From assembly GCA_004194705.1 (NCBI GenBank), contig SADC01000575.1, forward strand, positions 20,441-84,440: a DNA stretch of 64,000 bases, given 5' to 3'. Source of the stretch: Ditylenchus dipsaci (Eukaryota; Nematoda; Chromadorea; Rhabditida; Anguinidae). Both the position numbers and the translations under genes were made by a program. Of this stretch, positions 43,341 through 54,500 are shown piece by piece. The notes beneath the pieces were generated by a model. It did no database searches, was not told the DNA's origin, and saw only the letters and a list, made by a program, of their open reading frames with translations. Each line of letters starts with the position of its first letter. Position 1 is the first letter of the stretch.

Positions 43341-44852
43341 TAGGGTTGTCGAAATGCGCCGCAAATAGAAATCGACCGCAAATGCGGTCCGCAAATGCGA
43401 TCGCAAATTGCGAATATGCGCGCAAATTACCGCAAATTGAAATTTTGGCCTTTATAGTCTAAAAGTAGCTTCTATGTCACTTTCATGTAAAAACAATACG
43501 GCGGACGATAACAACAATACGGCGGACGCTAATAACACTTTATTGACAACAATTACTACTCATCAAACACCAACTCTTCGAACACTAAATCATCAAACAA
43601 TTCCGATTCTTGATTTGCGTTTTCTTCAAATTCCTCCTCCAACTTTTCTTGGCTAGATGGCTTCTTGAAGAGATCCTTATGCTCCAGTAGTAGATTGTGC
43701 TTTATGAAAGTCAGCTTGGAGACCATTTCCACGTGGAGTCTGAAAGAATAATCTTACAATAGATTAAAAATGACAAAAAACTTGTATTACCGATTTCGAA
43801 CTTTGGTGTGGATAGCAGCCCGGAGCGACCAATTCCTTTCAGCTGGGGTGCAGTGATTTGGACGAGTTGAAGCGCCTTGTAGACAATTGAGAGCACCGAG
43901 TCCGAGTAGAAGCCCGTCCAGAATGTGAGACCGTCAACGGGTGGCGTAGCTCTGAGAGCATCCCATGCAAACTTGCGCTGTCCCTCTGCGAATATTCCCG
44001 TTCTGCTTCTCCACTGCGCTAGCTCGATCATTATCTAAATAACAACTAGCATGTAATTGCCAAATCAACTTTACAATGATAACTTACTTCATTTTCCCTG
44101 GCGATGAATGCAGGATTCTTCGTTACTTTATTTGACAACAGATTCATAGCTGCTTGCACCTCTTCCTGAGTCAAGTTTCTACCGCGATCGCTTGGCTCCA
44201 GCATGTCCATCAGATACGTTATATCCGTGCGCCCAAATTGCCCAAATGTCGAATTCGGCTTGCTCCTCCTCTGTGATTTGATCGAAATAGCTGGCGATAG
44301 ATTGCGATGAGGCTTGATAGGATGAGAATGAAGAGCCACCACGTTTGGAAACGTTGCTTGCTGGGGGCTCTTCCGTCTTCTTCTTGATCCCGCCAAATTT
44401 TCGATTGTCTTGCGCGCTTTAGGACCAATCTTTTTGCACTGATTCTGAAGGCGAAAAAGATATTGTAAGGACAAAGTCTAATACTACAATTAATAAACCG
44501 TAAGATGATGAGCCATCTCACCAGCATGTCCACGGTTTGAAGCCGAGCAGAATTTGCAGATTGCCTTGGCTGTTTCCTTCCCTTTGGCGAAAAATTGCCA
44601 GCACCAATGCTTAGGTTTCACCATGATCAGCCTGAATACAATAAACACTTTAAAACACACACAAAACTCTAATTTAGAAAGAAAAGAACAACAATGACGT
44701 CAAGTTTGTTGCCTGCATGAAACATTTGATTCCCTGTTGTAAATACAGCTAAGTTTGAATTTGCGCAATTTTTGATTGAAAGCGCAGATTGCCAATCTGC
44801 GGTCCGCAAATGCGGCCGCATTTGCGGCCGCATTTGCGATTGGTCAACCCTA
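43341..44852 (-). mobile_element. Compact hAT transposon, TAGGGTTG ends
   Basis: Ends TAGGGTTGTCGAAATGCG and CGCATTTGCGATTGGTCAACCCTA (last 11 bp complementary to the start) with a perfect 8-bp duplication ATAAATAC (43333-43340 and 44853-44860). Both arms have CGCAAATGCGGNCGCAAATG-type self-complementary units. The minus strand carries a transposase gene with introns (listed separately). At 1.5 kb it is short for an autonomous hAT. Confidence 0.9.
43556..44624 (-). CDS. hAT transposase, BED finger plus dimerisation region, shortened
   Basis: Start at ATG 44624-44622. Exon 1 holds a BED zinc finger (KHWCWQFFAKGKETAKAICK, then FC and HAGEMAHHL). After a 53-nt intron come CKKIGPKARKTIE and, after a one-base frame change in an A run, a Ser-rich stretch ending FDQITEEEQAEFDIW. 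The C-terminal part has WTGFYSDSVLS, TPAERNWSLRAAIHTKVRNR and, after an intron of about 50 nt, VEMVSKLTFIKHNL and an acidic tail ending at TAG (43556-43558). The catalytic DDE centre seems largely absent, so this copy is probably a deletion derivative or a domesticated-looking short form. Two frame changes occur, both at short A runs. Confidence 0.75.
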
Positions 44853-45005
44853 ATAAATACCCACTTTAATATTTACCCACCATACCAGCACACCCAGTGG
44901 CGTACGCATGAATTTCAAAAAAAGGGAAAGGGAAGCGAACACTGGATAAAATGACGCTAGAGGAGACTTGTCAAAAACAAAATGTGTCAATACAATATTT
45001 GGCCG

Positions 45006-45121
45006 TTTGAGGGCATGAACTACTTTAACTTTGACTACTTTAACGTTGAACTACTTTACTTTGAACGAGTTGAACTACTTTGAACTAGTTTGAACTACTT
45101 GAACTACTTTAAACTACTTTG
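45006..45121. repeat. Tandem TTGAACTACTT 11-bp repeat
   Basis: About ten copies of (T)TTGAACTACTT with single-base changes. It is followed at 45195-45280 by diverged GGCAAAACG-type units similar to the arms of 2856-3193. Confidence 0.7.
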
Positions 45122-45297
45122 CCAAGTCCAAAACCGACTGAAACCATGCTTCCCATATGTTTACTTACTTTGTTTAGCAACCAATTTAGGCTTGCCACAT
45201 ATCGTCCTGCCAAACTTTGTTTTGACAAGTTTTGTTTTAATAAAATTCCATTTTGAAAGGTTTCCTTTTTGACAAGTCACCCCTAGGCTAAAATGAC

Positions 45298-46103
45298 TAG
45301 GGATGATGGTTTGGTATTTGCGGCTGTGCGGCTGCAGCTTTTTACACAAAATCAAGTGCGGCTGCGGCTATGTCCAAAAATCAAGTGCGGCTAGCCGCGC
45401 GGCTATCGGCTAATTCCCATCAAACTTTTGCATAAGACACCCTAAATTTGAATTTTTTGCATACATCCTTGGTACCAAATGAATCAAATTTACTATTCTA
45501 TCGAGCCTCCAGTTGCGTTTTAGGAAAACTTGACAAAAAAATAGTGCTAGAATTTCAATCGAGTCAACTAGATGAAGAAAATTTCTTGGAAATTTTCACA
45601 GATATCAATTTTAGCTTTGAAATTTGTCATGTTTCACAGGCAAGTGATGGCTCATTCGGAAAGTCCTTAGTGTGAGGAATATTTTGTTCATAAAGATGCA
45701 AAGGCCAAAGATCAAAAAAATGCCATAAGGAACACGAAAATTTTACCTAATCATTAAACGTATGCACGGGTTTTTATCCTTGGTTTCTAATAAAACAAAG
45801 ACTAAAATTTAATTTTAAATATGGTTTTGCTAGAAAATAAGTTGAAAAATCCGAACAGAAGTTCAATGCTTACGAAAAAAAACTCGAATTGGCGGGCACC
45901 ACCTGTGATAGCGTGGGATTGCCTATTTAATGAGAAGTTCACTTTAATAAGGGTTGATTTAAAGGAGTGTTATTTCTAAAACTATGAAGTGCGGCAAAGG
46001 ACAAATTGCGGCTTGCGGCTATTTCAAAAATGTTGCTACGGCTATGCGGCCGCGGCTATTTTCTGAAAATTGCTGCGGCTAGCCGCTAGCCGCAATCACC
46101 CTA
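45298..46103. mobile_element. hAT-like foldback with GCGGCTAGCCGC arms
   Basis: Left end TAGGGATGATGGTTTG..., right end CGCAATCACCCTA, flanked by a perfect 8-bp duplication AAAATGAC (45290-45297 and 46104-46111). The arms consist of GTGCGGCTGCGGCTA and GCTAGCCGC units, which are self-complementary. A copy of the TTGGTTTCTAACAAAAC palindrome family is nested at about 45700-45905. No transposase. Confidence 0.8.
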
Positions 46104-46111
46104 AAAATGAC

Positions 46112-47158
46112 CCTTTTCCTTCAAATAGTGTCAAATGTCCTTTTTTACCAAAATATCCTTTTTTCTCAAAAAATTTAAGAGCTCTAGTTTAAAAACATAA
46201 GAATTGCAAAAAATTTCAATAAATGCTCTAAAAATTGAGGCCTTATAAGAAATACGGGAATCTTTTTTGTCTAGGAACTTTTATGAATTGCAGAATTTTT
46301 ATTTTATAAAAAATTCTTATTGGCCACGCGCAATTTACGCTTAAACAAGTAAATCGGTAAAATATAACACATTTTCATTCATTAAATAAGTGGAACTGAA
46401 ATAATAATATTCAAATATCGGATCTATTTACTAAATTAACACACCAAAAAATTAGCAAAAAACTGAACATTAGACTAAAGACGCGTAGAATATGGGGGGA
46501 TATAGAAAGGGAAGTGTGTGTGGAGGTAAAACAACCTAGTAGTAGCAAGCACCGTCTATAACAATAATTATTGGCATGGTCTTAGAGGAATGTGGCTTGA
46601 TTATGACGGTGTGCCACCCAACTCATTAAGCACCACAACCTCCAATGCCACAAGTCAATTGAGGCAGCAACAAAAAATTCTTGGAATCAAAAATCGACTA
46701 ATGGCACAAATAATTTGCCTTTATCCATTCACTAATTAATTCATCCCCCTAGCTATAGGGCCAACACAAAGCCAGTTTTGTTGTGCTGTTGGTTATGTGT
46801 GTGTGCATTAGGCCATCATTGTCAGCTGGATGAAGCAGGAGATCCTACTCCTGGAGAAGGCAGCCCCACCCTCAATTGCTTCAATTAGTCCTCATCCAAA
46901 TTCCCATATACCTCTTTTTTCTTTTTTTGGCCAGTAAACGAATTTTTTATTTAGCAATTGTTGAACGTTTGATACTTCCCTTCTTTGTTTTATTTTTATT
47001 TAATGAGGCAGGTGAATTTCTGAAAAATGTGTGTGTTCTAGGTGAAAATCATACCACAGCCTATTTTTTTCTTTATTTTGAGTAAAAACTTGTCAATTCG
47101 ACAGTCTTTAAATTTTCGGTCCGATCTATATTGAAAATTTCTGTGTTTGATTTGATTA
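46112..47158. other. Repeat-poor intergenic stretch
   Basis: No element of the families described here and no supported exon is seen. Mixed-composition DNA around 46550-46870 (GTGTGCCACCCAACTCATTA, GGCCATCATTGTCAGCTGGA) differs from the palindromic AT-rich DNA on either side. With 47308-50500 it forms the least repeat-dense part of the window. Confidence 0.4.
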
Positions 47159-47307
47159 CCGTGTATTCTGTATTAAGACCCTCTCCAATTAGGGCCCGCT
47201 CGGTTTTGACTAGGATTTCACAGTTAGTACCATTTTTGATTTACAATTTCAAGATTGTTCATGGATTGAAAAATAAAGGCTCGGGGCCTTTAATACAGAA
47301 TATACGG
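47159..47307. mobile_element. CCGTATTT-family MITE, diverged
   Basis: CCGTGTATTCTGTATTAAGA at left, and TAATACAGAATATACGG then TA at right. The interior has GGGCCCGCTCGG / CTCGGGGCC. Confidence 0.7.
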
Positions 47308-48632
47308 TAACGAAAACTGCTCAATTCTAATCAGTGCTGAAATCACCTAGCTGTGAGCTCTGGCTTTTTTATTTTTAAATTTAATTTTCTCACTGAAGTG
47401 CGTTTCTAGTAAAATTCGGAAATTTATCTGACAGACTTTTTTTGAAGCCTGAAAAAACAAAATGTAAAAACCCGTGAAAACAGTTGACAGAATTTAAACA
47501 GTGTTCTATTGTTTAAAAATTGCGAATAAAAGCTTTCTGAGCTCTCTATGTTTTTGGTTTCTTTTATCCGCTCAAAAATAGGATTAGCAATTAACTTAAT
47601 GGAAATCGGCAAATGGCTGGATATTACATTTCGTTAAGGGCTGTTCTCTCGACTAAGACAAAAAAAACCCAATTTTATCACCATCTATGTGATTATTGTG
47701 ATCACTTATGTGTGGTTGTGGAGGGTTAAGAATGGCAAGAAGTAGCTATTGATTGCCACAGGAAATCGGCCTTTAGGGAAAAGCACCGGATTTAGGGGAC
47801 AATGAGCACCACCAGTAGCAGCAGACAAATTTTCTGCCACTATTGCCAGCTAAAAAGCAACAAATTAAGAGCTGGTTGTGTGCTAGCTGGATGTGCAATG
47901 ATTTAATTTTCATTAATTATTCCTGTTGTTCGTAGTGGCTACTCGAGAACAAATGACCATTACTTATAATTAAGTTAGAGCTATATTAGTTTATATAGCA
48001 GTAGCAGCAGCAGTGGCAAAACCCTTATTTTGCTAGATTTCCTGAAAAAGCACTAATGTTTTTGCATTTAAATTCGTGTGACACATATTTTTGTGAAAAA
48101 TTTGTGACACATACTTTCGCATAACCACATACATGTACTTCTTTTGGATAAATTTTGCATGTTTGCTTAGATAAGTATTATTAAGAGGTTAAACCTGATT
48201 TCCTTCTGAAAAAACTTGTGGGTGGTCTGTCTGAAACGGAGCACTTGAACCTGAGCCCCCAGTAAAATCCGCTTGGGCAACTTTATTTGAAATTTTTTGA
48301 CTGTACTATATTTTCACCTAAAGTCTCAAAAATCCTTTTTTTTATCATTTTTTAACAAAGAAATTATTGGTATAAAAAAATTTCGAAAAAGTTGCCTGGG
48401 CCCCGAAAAATTGATTTAACTGATGGGCTCTTTTTAAAGTGAGTAGGGGCTTGGGTTCGATTTAGCTGACTGGAATATATGTTTTTATGAAACGACTCAA
48501 CAATTCTGCTTATTCAGCCAATCCTTGATTTAGCTGAAGTATTAAATCATATTTTTTCTTTAATTTCATCAATGAGTCAGTGTTTATTTTGAGAGTGTTA
48601 AGCATCATCGTTTAAGCAACTTTTCGGCTGGC
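47308..48632. other. Gene-free, repeat-poor sequence
   Basis: No repeat family and no supported exon. CAG-rich trinucleotide stretches occur near 47815 and 47998. It lies upstream of the Kv channel gene and could contain its regulatory DNA; this is inference from position and low repeat density only. Confidence 0.35.
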
Positions 48633-48874
48633 TTAAAGGGCCATTGCCACCTGTTTTGAATTGTCCCCCGCCAATTCAATTTTTTTTGCCTAATCATTGA
48701 ACTTCTGTACGGATTTTTCAACTTGGTTTCTAACAAAACCAGGTCTAAAATTTAATTTTAGGTATAGTTTTGTTAGAAACCAAGTTGAAAAATTCATACA
48801 GAAGTTCGATGATTCAGAAAAAAATTTGAATTGGCGAGGGACAACCGTTGTCGGAGACGCCAACGGCCCTTTAA
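48633..48874. mobile_element. TTAA-bordered palindromic MITE
   Basis: TTAAAGGGCCATTGCC at left and GCCAACGGCCCTTTAA at right, with TTAA at both borders as in piggyBac-type insertion. Inner arms TTCAACTTGGTTTCTAAC and the complement meet at a TTTAATTTTAGG centre. Two diverged relatives are at about 57446-57660 (Kv intron) and 45700-45905. Confidence 0.7.
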
Positions 48875-49160
48875 GGACAATAGAAAAACTTCATTCAAAG
48901 CGAAAAGAAAACTTTTAATTTTTGCTTTTCGGTCTCAATGTTAAACGATGTATAAGAACAGCTGTTAAGTTGTTAAAAATAAATAAAGACATGAAATTGT
49001 GAAAAAAATTTAAACTAGAAAAGAGAAGAAGATGTTCGACCAAAATAAAAAAAACCATGAGTTAACCGTAATCTTGTGCCCAAATCGCATAAATAATCTG
49101 TGAACTTGGGTTTTTATGCTATCAGATACCGAAAATCTATTATTAAAATATAAAAAGCAC

Positions 49161-49232
49161 TTCCCATGCCGGGAATCGAACCCGGGCCGCGTGGGTGAAA
49201 ACCACGAATCCTAACCACTAGACCACATGGGA
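49161..49232 (-). tRNA. tRNA-Glu(UUC)
   Basis: The 72-nt minus-strand sequence folds into a complete cloverleaf: acceptor TCCCATG/CATGGGA with discriminator A, A box TGGTCTAGTGG, anticodon stem CGTGG/CCACG with loop TTTTCAC (anticodon TTC at 49199-49197), and B box GGTTCGATTCC in a CCGGG arm. There is no intron and no encoded CCA, as in eukaryotes. A T run follows on the minus strand side within about 15 nt. Confidence 0.97.
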
Positions 49233-50514
49233 CACATCTGGACTATCCATTATTTTCTAGGTACTCAGATTCTTACATCTTATACATTTTAAAGTCTTTT
49301 TATAGGGTTAAGAAATTAAGTTCCGACTGCAAATAGTCCACATTCAGTTTCTTTTTATCAAATAATCAGAAAAGTTTAAAACAATTTCAAAGACTAAACT
49401 GGCACAGGAACTTGTTAAGGGGGAGGTCAATGATAGTGGTCCTTAATTGCTGTCCAATTTTTGCTTAGGCCTTAGCCGCATGTTAGCCAACTTATGTCAG
49501 AACGGGCTTAAACATGTGCCTCAAATGGGTTACTTTATGGTTTTTTGTGGGTATTTTGTGAGTTCCCTTGGTTAAAGCATGCTAAAGGAGCAGGCATCTC
49601 CTCTCAAAGTAAACAAACTCCCTATTATGAACATATTAACTAGACTATTAATTATGGAATATTATCAATCTTACATTAGCATAGGCATATCCACCGCCAA
49701 CACTAAAAAACACTAAATATTGCCAGAGAAAAACAAACCTACACGGTTTTCTACGTGCTAAAATTTGTTGACTTTAAACAATAAACCACTCCCTTCACAT
49801 CTAAATAATGACATCTTGACAACCGAGAGTACTTACTTATCACTCGCATCTGTTGTAAATATCCTTATAAGAGTGCAAAATATGGGCTATCACACATTTT
49901 TTGGCTTAAAAACTCAAGCTTGATAAAAAATGCAGTGAAAAAAGTTTTGTAAAAACTGAGAATGGCTATTTTGTTAGCGAGCACTTTGATTGCTGTGGGG
50001 GGAGGTGGTGTTAGCTGTGTGGGGGTAAGAGAGCATGAGTATCTCTATCATTTGCCGCCTAATGGATTATTATTTTATTTGGAGGAGAAGGAGGCTGGTT
50101 GCTACTGCTGGAGGAGGGCCAACAGCTCTTACACAAAAAAGACTTGGGAATCCATCAAATCGAATGAGCCAGTGGGAGTAATATTATTTTTCGGTGGCGC
50201 ATTATTATAAGTGAATGTAGCAGCAGGAAGGAGATGTTTCTGCCCCTTGTTCTTTTGCCTTCTTGCCACTACTACTTCTTCCGATGCTAATTTTGTGTGA
50301 AAGACAACAACAAAATTTGCTTTTTTACATTGATTTTGTGAGCAAAAAGTTCTATTCACTCACAAAATTTGCTGGAACAAAAAGATTCTAACAACGGACT
50401 ATGTGTTATTTGGAATTTTTTAATGAGGTCGACTGATTAAACTTCTCTATCCATAACAACCTTACCATATTTATTTCGTCGGTTTTTGGCGTTTTCTGGA
50501 TATTGAAATGTCGC

Positions 50515-50940
50515 TCACTTAAGATACGTGCACAATGGGTGTCGACCCAAGCGTAATTTAAACGTTGGAAGGACTGCGATCTTTTTCCTGCGGTGTAAAT
50601 TTTTTTTGGTGGTATCATCTTGTAGCTAAGATAAGGGCTTTAGAATGAGTTATTGAAAAGATACATCTAATTTGAAAATTTTGGATAAAAGTGCTTTTCT
50701 ACTCAGGTCGACAATCAGGCCCGCACTGGGTCGACCTGAGTGGGGAACCATCCATTTTGATCCAATTTTTAATTAAATGTTGCTTATAAATATCCTATTT
50801 TGAAACTCTGCATTTTAGCTACAATATGTTACTAACAGAATTTTTACAATGGGTAAACAAATTACAGCCCTTTTCGCCTTAAAAGAATGCTTCGGTCATC
50901 ACTTGAATTGACACTCATTATGAACGTGCTTTAAAAGTTT
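50515..50940. repeat. Diverged foldback of the TTGGTACCATCTTGTAGCT family
   Basis: Left arm with CACAATGGGTGTCGACC and GGTGGTATCATCTTGTAGCT; right arm with AGCTACAATATGTTACTAAC and TTGACACTCATTATG. Inner arms GGTCGACAATCAGG / GGGTCGACCTGAG. Relatives at 19575-19890 and 36960-37310. Confidence 0.55.
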
Positions 50941-51564
50941 TAAAATTGAGCTGATTTGACTATTGTTTTTTGGGAATCAATGTTTGTAAATCCTTTTGAC
51001 TGTACAAACGAGATTAGGATTTAGTCGGTTAAGCGCGGTTAATACATTAAATCTCACCCTCCAACTCTTTGGCATGTTAAAGAATCACTCCAATTCAATG
51101 TTTTCATCTGAAAATTTTTAAATGAAGTACATTTTTCTTCATTTGGTATTTTTTTTGGCAAAAAGTGCCATTTTATCCGCTGCTTGTTAAGTTTTTGAGC
51201 ATCGAAAATAAAGATTTTGATCAAAAATTAAAAAAATTCGTGGTCCTTGAAAAAGTACAAATCTTTAAATGCTGCTCTTTAAGACCTGCTCTAATTTAAT
51301 TTTAATTTTTTTTGAAAAAAAAACTTTTTTACGAACAGTCATTAATCAAAATTTCGCCTCAAAAATATGTTTATTAATTGCAGAAAGCAATTTTGCAGTA
51401 TCTTTCTCAGCAGTTCGAAAAAAGAGTAATTGAAAGGTACACTACAATTGGGTGGGAATACGAAAAAGTTATTGAAACATGTGTAAATGCCTTTCGAATG
51501 AGACCAAACATTTTATTAATAAATTACTACCATTCATTTTTTGGTCATTTTCAGGAGTTCGTTG

Positions 51565-54500
51565 ATGGATACGGAGTATCGAATTATTTTAAATGGTTAG
51601 TTTTTTCATATAAATTGTAAAAAATGAATTCATTTTTGCGATACTCTAAAGAGTATTTAAGATGTTTTAAAGGGGCGGTACATTTAAGGCAGTACATTTC
51701 ATTATACATAAAAGGGCATGCCTTTGTGCAATATAGTAAAGAGGGGTGGAGACCACTAATTTTTTCGAACTGTTCCTTTTTTCACTAGTTTGCATCATAT
51801 TCAAGCCCTAATATTAATTTTCGAAAATGTGTATAAAACTGAAAACAAGCTGTTTCAAATGTTTATAAGAGAATGTTAGTACTTAACTGGTTTACACCAG
51901 AACCCTAAATTTCGGCTTAGAAATTTCGATATTTGGCTTTAAAAAATAATGACTGATTGGAAGTGAGAATATTTTGTTATTATCAACTAATATGCCCACT
52001 TTTAATGAAAAATAAATTTTTTCAAGCTAAACACCTGAATTTTTCGACCCAAAATTTAGAAGTACAATTAGGGTTGGGATAATCACCGATGATAATCTTT
52101 TAGGAGAATATTCCCGGGAAAATCTCGGAATATTCCCAAAGGGCGGTGATATTCTTTCTCGAAAAAAAAAATATAAAATGGTTTTAATTTAAATTATGGT
52201 TGTCTCGAGAGGAGTTCAAAATTTGTTAGAGAGTTTTGTTTTAAGTGTTGCTTCGTAAACAAATCAACTATGCTGAGCACGAATCGGGTGTCAAAGGCAG
52301 TGATTTGTATGACAAAAAATTTCAGTCAAAATATGCTTGAAAAAATAGTTACAACCCCAAAAAGATAATCACTGATTTTAGGGGGCACCTTCTGCAGGGG
52401 GGGGGCATTCTGCGGTCATTTGCAGAAATTTTCCGAGAATATTCCCATCACCCAACCCTAGGTGTAGTTTAAATCATAAAATTACCAAATTTTCGAGATA
52501 AAAATCAGTGTTCTTTAGGTGTTCCGTAAGTGCATGTCTTTTTATGACCAAGATTTTTGGTCATAGCCTTTTTATGTCGTTTTTTGGCAAACATTTTTGA
52601 AAGATTATGAATGATTTGTAATAACATACTAGGTTAACTTTTAAGTGTAGAATTCCCACCAAAGAGGCCTGTAGCCGAATTGTTATTAAAATAAAAAGTA
52701 AATATTTTAAGATTATAAGAAGTATCAAGAAGACCTTTTTAATGACAGCATTTTTAAATAACCTACAAATTTTTCAATTTCAGTTGGAGGCGTCAGACAC
52801 GAAACCTATAAACATACGCTAAAAAAATTCCTGCCACTCGCTTGTCTAGGTAGCTTATCAGGCTGCTCTATAAGCTTCTTCTAATGCTTCCCTTAATTGC
52901 AGGTTGACTCCCAACCTGGCCAATTATGATCCAATCCTCAACGGTTGGTATTTTTCCTATGACTCTAATTTAACTATGTTGATTTTGCAGAGTATTTCTT
53001 TGACAGGCATCCTGGCGTATTTGCTCAAATTTTGAACTACTATAGAACGGGTAAATTGCACTATCCTCTGGATGTTTGTGGGCCTCTCTTCGAAGATGAA
53101 CTAAAGGTTGCTATACTTCTTCCAAACTAAACATCAGTTAACATTAGCGGAGACCAGTGATATTTCATCCCCGCCCGGAGTATGGGGCCATGTTGGGAGA
53201 GCTGGTCTGGCGAGCCCTGGGGTGGCGTTATGTGTAAGGCGAAAATTATCTGCCTACCAATCATTAGCAGAGACCTCTGGAAAGCTACAAAAAATACTCC
53301 CGTTATATTTCGGCCACAATTTCGCGATTTTTTATTCACAATGTTTAAACCTGAATTAAGAGACTTAATATTAGTTGAAAACATTGGAGAAAAAATATTC
53401 AAGTAAAATGAATTTTCGTAAAAAGTTAATTCATTCTAAGTTTTTTTATTAACTTTTTTTGTCAGATTGAGTTCAAAGCCTGAGAGCTGGGTCAAATGAA
53501 GCACATGAAACAAAAAAGCGGCTATAAAACAGATATTTTAAAAAAGATGACGGGTTAAATCAGTGATTTTATGGGTAAGTTAAATTCTGTATCTTTTTGT
53601 TAGAATTTTCTATAGGAAATATTTTTTGCTGTGTAGGCTTTCAAGGAAGAGTGTTTCAGCCGGCCGATAAATATCAAGTGTCATGTGCTTTATACGGTTA
53701 AGTAGCGTGTCACATACAATACTATCACTCAATCAAGCTTGACACATAACAGTACACTGGACCACAACAGGGGGCATAGCTTAGTGGTAGAGCAATCGCC
53801 TGCAGAATTAAGTGAGCGATAGGCGTAAAAGCCCAAGTGCACCCCCCCCCTCCTTGCAAAATTTTTTGTTATTTTTCAAAAAATTACCCATTTTTAGCTG
53901 CAAAACTTTATTCTGAGGCATTTTAGTAGGCGAAAACTCCTCAGAAATTCGAATGAGAAAGCAGAATTTGAAAAAATTCTTAGTCGCTGAGATATGACTC
54001 AAAGTTGGAGTGAGAATTTTTCCCCACTAAGAATTTTTTTCAAATTCTGCTTTCTGATTCGAATTCCTGAGGAATTTTCGCCCACTAGAGTGCCTCAGAA
54101 TGAATGGGTAATTTTTTGAAAAATAACAAAATTTTTTGCAAGCGGGGGGGGGGGGGGATTGCACTTGGGATACTGTCAGCGATAGGCCCTCGGTTCGAAT
54201 CCGGGTGCCCCCTTTCTTTTCGTACATATTACCCAAGAATAAACACCCCAAAAAATTTGTTCACCGGCTGTTTCCTGCGTCTTCTTCATCCTAAATTGTG
54301 GAGTATTTTGCCGGCTCTCTCCTGTTTCGTCCCAAATTGTTTGCACCAAAAATCGTTATAGCCAAAACGTTATATTTTTAATTAATTAGTTTGCTACCTA
54401 TGGTTTTTCTAACTAATTTTGTGAATGTTCTTATTCACAAGTTTATACTCAAATTTATGCTAGAGAGCAAGGCTACATTTTGAGCATGAGGTTGTAAATG

